NCBI GenBank assembly: GCA_026008535.1
Contig: BRKX01000007.1
Coordinates: 55,479,001-55,543,000, forward strand
Reading direction: 5' to 3'
DNA: 64,000 bases
Origin: Perilla frutescens
Taxonomy: Eukaryota > Streptophyta > Magnoliopsida > Lamiales > Lamiaceae
Positions 56,432-64,000 of this stretch are shown here, piece by piece (positions within the stretch are counted from its first letter, which is position 1; each line of letters begins with the position of its first letter). The translations under genes and the position numbers were made by a program. The notes beneath the pieces are model-generated. The model was not told where the DNA came from and searched no databases. It saw only the letters and a program-made list of their open reading frames with translations.

Positions 56432-57250
56432 TCTACAAAATGTTTTTATCTTGGTTTGAAGCAAATGAGGAGTATCCAGAAACACATAAACTTACTTATG
56501 TTGAATTCCCAACAAAATGTGTTTGAAAAAAGCTACAAAAGAATGGGTACCTAGAAAAAATATTTCTCAATTGGAAGAATTTTTTTTGTTCCTCCCGGTA
56601 GTGGAGAAATGTACTATTCGAGGTGTTTACTTAATGTAGTATGAGGGCCTACATGTTATGAAGACATTAGAAAAGTTAATGGTGTCCAGTATGCTTCATT
56701 CAAAGATGCATGTTATGCACTGGGATTATTGGACGATGATAAATAATATATGATGAAATTATTGAAGTAAGTTATTGATCATCCGCTCAACTTTAAAAAA
56801 ATTGTTTGTTACAATTTTAGCCTCTGATTCATTAGGACGTCTTGGAGAGGTGTGGACTAATTGTTGGATATATTTATCTAATGATATATTATATAATCAA
56901 TGATCATTACTGCAACATCCAGTTACATAACAATATACTAATTTAATATTAATTAAATGTTATTTATATTTTTTTAATTTACATTATTCAATATTATGTT
57001 GATTTTTTATATTCTTGTAAATTTACATAATTGCACTTAACTGGTGAACAAATTAAAGCTTATTGTCCGATGGAAATTTAAAGTTGATCAAGAGTTTTGG
57101 AAGGAATTTAAAAGAATTTGAAGATATGCCATTTCCAAATTCTAAGTTTTTTCAATCAGAAGAAAATAGATTGATAAATAATGAAATGAGATGTGATAGA
57201 AAAATTGTTGATTTTGTATACTGGAAGACCTGTCTTTTGTATACATTATT
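56432..57250 (+). pseudogene. Helitron helicase remnant
   Basis: Decayed coding text of a rolling-circle (Helitron) transposon protein, the segment leading into and through part of the PIF1-like helicase. In order and across frames: FLSWFEANEEYPETHKLTYV then EFPTK (56436), GEMYYSRC-like and GPTCYEDIRKVNGVQYASF (56600-56710), DACYALGLLDDD (56708), CWIYLSNDILYNQ-stop-SLLQHP (56852), LTGEQIKAYCPMEI (57040), GRNLKEFEDMPFP and EENRLINNEM (57090-57190). At least four stops and several frameshifts. The rest is lost beyond the Copia insertion at 57381. No Helitron terminus was recognised. Confidence 0.75.
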
Positions 57251-57380
57251 GATGATGTTTTTATGATGATATAAAATGAATACAATTGCAGTCACTGTTT
57301 GCATTTAAATTGTTATATTTACATGCATGTTCACTATACTTACATTGTAGATGATATGGTGTGGGAAAACACACAGTTAG

Positions 57381-58750
57381 TGTTGGGATTTTTTCGAATT
57401 AAACCACCGCAGGATCTATTGGTTTTTCATTAGTCCATGTTCATGCAAATCATATTTTTATGTCATATGCATGTTTATCACAGTTTAACAGTATTAACAT
57501 GCAAAGCAGATTCGAATATAATAAAGCGGAATACATAGAAACGAATCTACTTACAAATCGATAGACGGTATGTGGACAAGATTAAAGATCTAATCTTGCT
57601 GTTGAATAAAGCAAATAAGGCGTCTCTTTTTCTCAAGAAAATCGGCCACACAGTATTTTACTGAAAGATCTTTTGTTGTATTCCCGGACTGTATCTAGAT
57701 TCAGAGTGGGCTGAAATCTACTAGATAGGTACGTGAAATCTGTGGATATCTTGTGAGACAAAGAGGGGCTGATTTCTGATGCTCAAAAGTTCGTCCCCCT
57801 TCCCCTTTTATATAGGGAGGTGGGCGAAATTTACTTCCCCAAACCCTGCTGGGTTTGGGCCTCTATCTCAAGTTCTATATCCAGTCCACTAACAGTCAAT
57901 TGGGCTACAACAGGGATCTAGAAGAATATTAAATTGGCCCACTAATTTATTTAATATCCAATATCCAATAAACTTAGGATATAATTAAATAAATTAAGTC
58001 TTACTTTCATTCCACTAAAGAAGTAAAACTGACCTACCAATTTAATACATATTTACGAATATACTTTCTCCTTTAGTCCAGTCATTCCCCGTGTTTAAGA
58101 TATAATGTTCATTAATTAATTATCTTAGCCTCTCACAGCTATAATTAATTAACATCTAAAACCTTGAGTAGTACCACACAATCTTTATCATGTAAGAAAT
58201 AAATTCCACCTGCGGGGTTTCAAGAGAACATCATCAACCTGGCGCACCAGCAGACGGTGCTCATGCATACTGCTCAACACATCATGCATACACTGTCATT
58301 ACCCAAGATATCGAGTTTATTGATCTACGAAAAGATCTCACCTATTAATCAATCAAAGTAACAAATAACGCACACATATGCTCGCCAATATCACGTGAGT
58401 TCAGAACCCGAACTCTGTAGATCTTTATTCTCTTACTAACTGGGTCAGAGACAGAGAATAGTATCCTATCACGTTCCTCCTCAATACACTAATAAGTGTA
58501 CTAGAATAATCAGTTAGTGAAGACAAACTAACTTATCAGATTATTCTATGGTGTATTGATGGTGTGTTCAGGACCATCTAAGTCGTGAGCTCTTTAATAC
58601 AATACAAGGTTCTAATGATATGATCTTACCGTTTGACTCCCCACACCATATCATCTAAATGCAAACAGTGACTGCAATAACTTTCATTTTATATCATCAT
58701 ATCATCAGAAAAGTATACAAAGACAAGTCTTCCAATATACAAAACTAACA
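57381..58750 (-). repeat. 3' LTR of element D
   Basis: 1370 bp, starts TGTTGGGATT, ends CAAAACTAACA. A TATA box on the minus strand (CTATATAAAAGGGG) lies at about 57804-57817. A truncated relative is at 37668-38533. Confidence 0.82.
57804..57817 (-). promoter_or_regulatory. TATA box of element D LTR
   Basis: CCCCTTTTATATAG on the plus strand, a strong TATA box on the element's own strand. Confidence 0.7.
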
Positions 58751-58770
58751 ATCTCCTACTTATACTTGAA
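58751..58770 (-). other. Polypurine tract of element D
   Basis: ATCTCCTACTTATACTTGAA follows the LTR; the complement includes TAAGTAGGAGAT, the expected purine-rich primer region. Confidence 0.55.
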
Positions 58771-58827
58771 GCATGTCTTTCAAGCATAAAAACTAACTGG
58801 CTAACTCTCCAATCAAAACTAGCAACT

Positions 58828-60357
58828 CAAACTGCGCCACCAGGTCTGCATCTCACTCCCATTTTCTCCACGTGACCATCAAAGGTCTTAGCCGGCAGGC
58901 TCTTTGTGAATGGATCAGCCAAGTTGTCATCCATTGTAATCTTGACCACCACCACGTCTCCTCTCTTAACGATTTCTCATATAAGATGGTACTTTCTCTC
59001 TATGTGTTTATTTTCCTTGTGGGCTCTCGATTCTTTCGAATTTGCCATTGCACCAGAGTTATGACATTATATCGTGATAGTCTTAGGCAAATCAGGAAGC
59101 ATGCCCAAGCCCACTAAGAATCCGCGGAGCCAGACAACCTCTTTTGCAGCCTCAGAGGCAGCTATATACTTGGCTTCCATGGTGGAATAGCAATGCATTT
59201 CTGCTTTATGCTCCTCCATGCTGGCTCCACCTCCTAATGTAAACACATAGCTTTAGGTAGACTTACTTTGATTTTTGTCGGATTGAAAATCTGAGTCCGT
59301 ATAACCCAAAGGCACTAGACTATCAGAGCGGAATACCAACATGTAATCTCGAGTCCTTTTAAGGTACTTAAGAATGTTTTTGACCGCAGTCCAATGACCT
59401 TATCCAGGGTTAGACTGATATCTGCTTACCATGCTGACGGCATAGCATATATCAGGCCTAGTGCATAGCATAGCATACGTCAAACTGTGTTTGGGGAAAC
59501 ATTTCCTTAGATAGATGAATTCCATGCCTGTAAGGTATAAAACCTTTCTTGGAATCTTGCATGCCAAACCTAGCTAGCACTGTATCAATATAAGTTGCCT
59601 GGGACAGACATAACATCATTTTCTGGCAATCTCGAATGATCTTGATGCCAAAGACATGTCCGGCTTCACCCAGATCCTTCATATCAAACTGCTCGGATAG
59701 CCACACCTTAATGTTCGACAACACCTTCTTACTGTTTCCAATAAGCAAGATGTCATCAACATAAAGTACGAGGAATGCCACCACATTTCCTTCACATTTC
59801 TTGTACACACAGCTCTAATCCGGACTTTGCACAAATCCATATGATTGGATAACCTCATCAAATCGGATGTTCCAAGATCTCGATGTCTGCTAAAGTCCAT
59901 AAATGGATCTCTTAAGCTCACACACTAAGTGCTCTTGGCCTTTAGCAATGAATCCCTCTGGTTACTTCATGTGAATGTTTTCCTTAAGACTTCCGTTTAG
60001 GAAAGCTGTCTTGACATCCATCTGTCAGATCTCATAATCTAAATGAACGGTAATTGACAAGAGAATTCGGATTAACTTAAGCATGGCTACCAGCGAAAAG
60101 GTTTCCTCATAATCGATCCCTTCTTTGTGAGTGTACCCTTTCGCCACCAATCTAGCCTTGAAGGTTTTAACCTTCCTGTCAGATCCTCTCTTGCACTTGT
60201 AAACCCACTTACAGCCAATGGGTTTTACACCATCAAGTGGTTCTACAAGTTCCCAGACTTGATTGCGATCCATAGATCCAATCTTAGACTTTATTGCAGT
60301 TTTCCAAGAATCCATATCTTTATCTCGAATTGCCTCGTCATAGGTCCTGAGATCCAA
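58828..60357 (-). pseudogene. RT and RNase H of element D
   Basis: 60357-60025: WKTAIKSKIGSMDRNQVWEL, GCKWVYKCKRGSDRKVKTF, ARLVAKGYTHKEGIDYEETF, the RT start. 59808-59458: VLYVDDILLIGNSKK with the catalytic Asp pair, WLSEQFDMKDLGEAGHVFGI. The RNase H follows (59300-58828): SDFQSDKNQSKST, MEAKYIAASEAAKEVVWLRG, HKENKHIERKYHL and DPFTKSLPAKTFDGHVEKMG. Stops lie near 59255 and 58980 (for example ST-stop-SYVF), plus frameshifts near 59900. Confidence 0.78.
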
Positions 60358-60414
60358 TTCATTTACTCCCTTTGGGAAATCTGAAGCCTCTCCCAGACAA
60401 ATGAATCTATCAGG

Positions 60415-61886
60415 TTAGCATACAACCCTCCCACTGCGATGAGGCAGTTCCTGTACTTCTGTAACACATTGTGCAGTGTTTGGTTGTACCTCTTCATATA
60501 CAACTGGTGTAGGATTCGATCCTCTCCTTAACTCCTCAAGGATATTCTGACTCCTTGGTTTGTGGTTTATGACATAGTCTTTCTCTAAGAATCGAGCATT
60601 GGTGCTGACCATTATCTTCTGATCTTTAGAACTATAAAACAAACTACCTTTTGTTCCCCTAGGATATCCAACGAATAGCCTTACATCAGTACGAGGAGCC
60701 AGCTTATCAGCTTCCTTATCCAACACGTGTACTGGGCTATCCCAAATCTAAATATGGTTCAAACTAGGCTTTCGTCCAGTCCATAATTATGTGGGCGTAG
60801 AATGAACTGATTTTGATGGAACCAAGTTAAGAATATAGGCTGCTGTTTCTAGGGCATATCCCTAGAATGAAATGGGCAACTCAGAATAACTCATCATCTA
60901 TCTAACCATCTCTAATAGTCTACGATTCCTTCTTTCCGCCACGCCATTCTGCTGTAGCGTTCCAGGCGCAGTCAACTAGGAGGTAATCCTATTCTCTGCC
61001 ATGCAATCCCTAAATTTGCTTAAGAGGTACTCGCCACCATGATCAGAACATATTGACTTGATACTTCTGCCTGTTCGTTTCTCCACTTCAGCCATAAATT
61101 CTTTGAATTTCTTAAAGAATTCAGACTTGCGACGCAACATGTAGATATATTCATATCTAGAGTAACCATCAATGAGAGTGATGAAATACTTGAACCCTCC
61201 TCAAGCTTGAACTGACATAGGGCCATACAGGTCAGAGTGAATCAAATCTAATAGCCTTTCAAATCTATCTCCTTTTGATTGGAAATGACGCTTGGTCATT
61301 TTACCTTCCAAACAGGATTCACACAAAGGAAATGATTCCAGTACCAAAGAAGACAATGGTCCATCGTTTACAAGCCTTTGTATCCTCTTAAGGTTAATAT
61401 GAACTTGCCTTAGATGCCAACGATAGGTTTGATTCAAGTTTGAAGGTTCTTTTCTCTTGTTAGGGTTTATGATCGATGTATTCAACAATTGTCTTTGCAT
61501 AGTGTTTTCAGTTGGTTTAAGAAAGTATAAGTGTCCATCCAATGTGCCAAAACAGATAAAATGTTTACCACTAAAGATAACTACTTTGTTATCAAAAGAA
61601 ACAGAATATCCATACATAATCAATTTAGAAACTGAAATTAAGTTTCAATTAAAACCAGGCACATAAAGATAATCTTTCAAAACCAAAGTTCTATCACTAC
61701 TGAAAAGTAAAACAACGTCTCCAACTGCAACAGCCGCCACTTTCATAGCATTCCCCATGTCGATGGTGATCTCATCCTTACTCAAATGTCTTTTTACCAG
61801 GAACCCCTGTAAAGACATCCAAACATGATCAATAGCTCCAGTATCTAATACCCATGACTGGGTAGAACAAGTTGCTAAACATGTTT
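60415..61886 (-). pseudogene. Protease and integrase of element D
   Basis: 61886-61640 reads STQSWVLDTGAIDHVWMSLQ with the DTG protease site. 61623-61201 is the GAG-pre-integrase (WHLRQVHINLKRIQRLVNDG, FPLCESCLEGKMTKRHF) and the start of the core (LLDLIHSDLYGPM, first catalytic Asp). The core continues to about 60750 in broken frames (KYFITLIDGYSRYEY, GRSIKSICSDHGGEYL, NGVAERRNR). 60726-60415 is the C-terminal part: VRLFVGYPRGTKGSLFYSSK, FLEKDYVINHKPRS. Confidence 0.75.
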
Positions 61887-62726
61887 CTATAACCAGAGTG
61901 TGAGATGTACCTCTCTTTTTCTTCTTCTTGTTAGGGCACGCCGCCTTCTAGTAACTTGGTTGGCCGCACTTGAAGCATTTATCTTAGACTTGAACTCCTT
62001 ATGAGGAAACTTTGCCTTTGGCTTCTTTGCCTTAGGCGTCTCATCTGCAACCTTTTTAGGTGCGTATCTCTTCTTCCTTTTTCCACCAGAAGAAGACACC
62101 CCTTTCTCAGCTAAGTGGGCCTTAGGATCGCTCTTTTGGAGCAATTCAGCTGCCTAAAGATCTATGAGCAGTTCAGTCAGGCTGACATCCCTTTTGATCA
62201 TGTTAAAATTCAGCCTGAACTGCTCAAACTTCGAGGATAAGCTATGAAGAACAATGTCGATTTGAGAATCGGCATCCAACTCTCCACCCAAGGTCTCGAT
62301 CTCAGATAAATACCCCATCATCATGAGAATGTGATCCCTAACAGGTTTGGAGTTAGCCATTTTCGCATCCATTAGCTTCTTCATTGCCAAATGACATGCC
62401 GAGCAGTTCTGATGACCGAATAGCTACCTAAGGTTGTACATGATATCATAAGCGGTTTTCATAGGCTCATGCTGATGTTGCAACACATTCGACATAGATG
62501 CCAGAATGTAATAGCGCGCTATCTCATTAGACCTAACCCACTTATCATATGCAACCTTATGGGCTTCGTCAGAACTCTCATTTGGCTTCTGAGGACATAC
62601 CTCTTCAAGCACAAACTTGTGTCCCTCAGCAACAAGAACTAGGTTAAGGTTACGAATCCAGTCATTTTAGTTTTCACCGACGAGTTTGTTTTCTTTGAGG
62701 ATTGAGGACATATTGGAGAGTGCCAT
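61887..62726 (-). pseudogene. gag of element D
   Basis: Frame from ATG at 62726 (MALSNMSSILKENKLVGEN). It contains DWIRNLNLVLVAEGHKFVLE, YDKWVRSNEIARYYILASMS, MKKLMDAKMANSKPVRDHIL, DSQIDIVLHSLSSKFEQFRL, the usual Copia gag fold, then a Lys-rich tail near 61960-62090. In-frame stops follow GEN, NLR and LIDL; the last two lie where CAG (Gln) is likely, as expected from cytosine decay. A zinc knuckle is not clear; CFKCGQPSY-like text appears in another frame near 61960. Confidence 0.72.
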
Positions 62727-63176
62727 TGATGATATGAAATAACTGAAATTAAAACATATAGTACATTCACAAACTTTAGGATAAACAGTATATAATACAA
62801 AGCTTCACAAAAATTATATACTTTTCCACTGACACTTTAAAAACGTCTTCTATAAGCCACAATAGTGTGGACGTTTATAAAATTTATTTTTAAATAGATT
62901 AAAACCTTTAATTTGGCTCCAGATGAGTCCTCTTACAACAAAAAAATTAATAGCTGGATAATAAACACGGTCATGTAATCATCTAACTGATAAGCCACGA
63001 TCGTGTGGACGTTTATCAATAAATTACATCTAAGTGTGCATACCATTATCTTCGCACCAAGATCACTATTCGAATTTAAACGCTCCAGATGGAGGAGTCA
63101 GTTAGATCTAATAGTGTTCTACAGCTATCCATTTAGGAGATTTAATTTATAGAGAAAACTATGATATGACACATCC
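62727..63176 (-). repeat. Leader of element D with duplicated palindromic block
   Basis: TAAGCCACAATAGTGTGGACG (62856) and TAAGCCACGATCGTGTGGACG (62991) begin two copies of a block about 135 bp long. Each begins with a palindrome (CCACGATCGTGTGG type) and later contains GCTCCAGATGRAGGAGTC-like text (about 62919 and 63084). No gene, PBS or LTR. Confidence 0.6.
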
Positions 63177-64000
63177 TGTGATACCCCGATCCTTTTTGCT
63201 AAATTATAAATTATAATTTTGGTAAATGATTTTAAGTTGATATTATTTGAATATTAATCATGTGAGTATGGTTGTATTATTCCGTTATTTTATTGCAGGT
63301 TGTCCTACTCGAACCGATACGTCTTAGCACACAGTGGTATTGTACTGAGTGTATAATTCAGTTTGAATTTTAAATACTAAAGTGTTGAGTTATGTGTTAA
63401 AGGATGAATGTTATTGCATTGAATTTTGTTTGCCAAACCTTGAACACCCTAACGTTGAGTTAATTCTGTCCAGATTTCTATCTTTAAATACCACACTTAT
63501 TCATTTCCTCCTCATTTCTTTTCTATTTGGGCGATTTTCTCCCAATTCTCTCAAGCCATTCTTCAACATTTGGAGTGTGTTCTACCATCACCATCCATCA
63601 ACTAAGGTAACCTCATACCTCTTTATCTTGGTAATTAAACACCATTTTCATGATGGATTTGAATCTAGGGTTCATACCCAAAAATTAGGGTTTTCGATTT
63701 TATTGATCCTCTTACCTAAATCTCTTGAACATATGGTTTATCTGCCTCCTTGAAGCCATATGAGAAGTTATATCGAATACCTATGGTCCATTGTTGCTAA
63801 AGTTGGAATTTTTGCTCTAATTTCCTCTTGATTTGTTGATAATTGTTTGGAGGTGTTGTGATGGTTATTTGGGGTTGATTTTCATGTATGTTAGAGCCCT
63901 AGGACGAAGGTGTTTGTATTTGGAATGTTGGGTTTAAAGGATTTAAATTGAGTCTTGATCATGTGGTTTAAATGGGTGCACGTAATGTGTTCGATTAAAT
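63177..64000 (+). repeat. Start of a gypsy-type LTR, running off the window
   Basis: TGTGATACCCCGATCC at 63177 has the form of a chromovirus LTR start. Typical LTR text follows, including a pyrimidine-rich leader (TTTCTCCCAATTCTCTCAAG, about 63537) after a likely TATA region (CTTTAAATACC, 63481). It is inserted in or next to the leader of element D; the other end is not in view. Confidence 0.55.

Larger units (their letters stand above)
57381..63176 (-). mobile_element. Copia element, Tork/Tnt1 type (element D), 5' end beyond or cut
   Basis: Minus-strand element: 3' LTR 57381-58750, PPT, RNase H and RT, integrase, protease, gag, and a leader (62727-63176) that ends where a new LTR begins. 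The 5' LTR and PBS are not in the window. Pol reads as Tnt1-like Copia (GAG-pre-integrase, FVGYPRGTKGSLFYS, LYVDDILLIGN). It carries many stops and is inactive. Confidence 0.8.

Overview
This window is plant nuclear DNA, very probably from a eudicot. It is AT-rich, has one intron-bearing plant gene, and the rest is almost entirely nested LTR retrotransposons with plant-type primer-binding sites (tRNA-Met and tRNA-Asp). No bacterial operons, rRNA or CRISPR arrays were seen. Lineage names below are recognised by eye from protein motifs, not from a search.

Layout. (1) 1-833 and 8258-8655: an unclassified repeat split by an Athila-like Ty3/gypsy element (834-8252, TSD ATAGA) that lost its RT-RNaseH-integrase core. 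(2) 8656-26528: a decayed minus-strand Tekay/Del-type chromovirus, itself invaded by a young 4.06-kb gag-only LTR element (10365-14421, TSD CAATA) and by a Copia/SIRE element (16870-24823) with a large third ORF. (3) 26529-28902: the gag plus 5' LTR end of another SIRE copy. (4) 29147-33351: the only host gene recognised, an apparently intact 11-exon MAPKKK5-like protein kinase gene (predicted 720 aa), starting about 240 bp from the SIRE LTR. (5) 33352-38533: gene flank, an LTR-like sequence, a TIR element full of a minisatellite, an LTR-like block with a degenerate CCAGCTGAAGAA repeat, and a truncated Copia LTR. (6) 38534-51001: two broken SIRE copies separated by a truncated Athila-like element (41715-46837). 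(7) 51002-57380: LTR fragments, duplicated AT-rich DNA, an array of eight tRNA-like A-box/B-box units, and a decayed Helitron helicase. (8) 57381-63176: a minus-strand Tork/Tnt1-type Copia element, then the start of another LTR at 63177.

How it works together. The MAPKKK gene is an island in a retrotransposon sea. The transposon proteins are mostly inactivated by stops, frameshifts and deletions. Several insertions can be ordered: the gag-only element and SIRE-A came after the chromovirus; the Athila-like element E came after SIRE-C3; the last LTR lies within or beside the leader of the Tork element.

The most unusual signal is the minus-strand array at 55156-56234. It holds eight tandem units of about 143 bp, each with near-perfect Pol III A and B boxes held 52-57 bp end to end, which is true tRNA geometry. 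Other points of interest are three copies of a long hairpin in the Athila-like 3' region, a strong excess of GGGCAC/GGGCAT in both Athila-like elements, and three independent copies of the SIRE third ORF.
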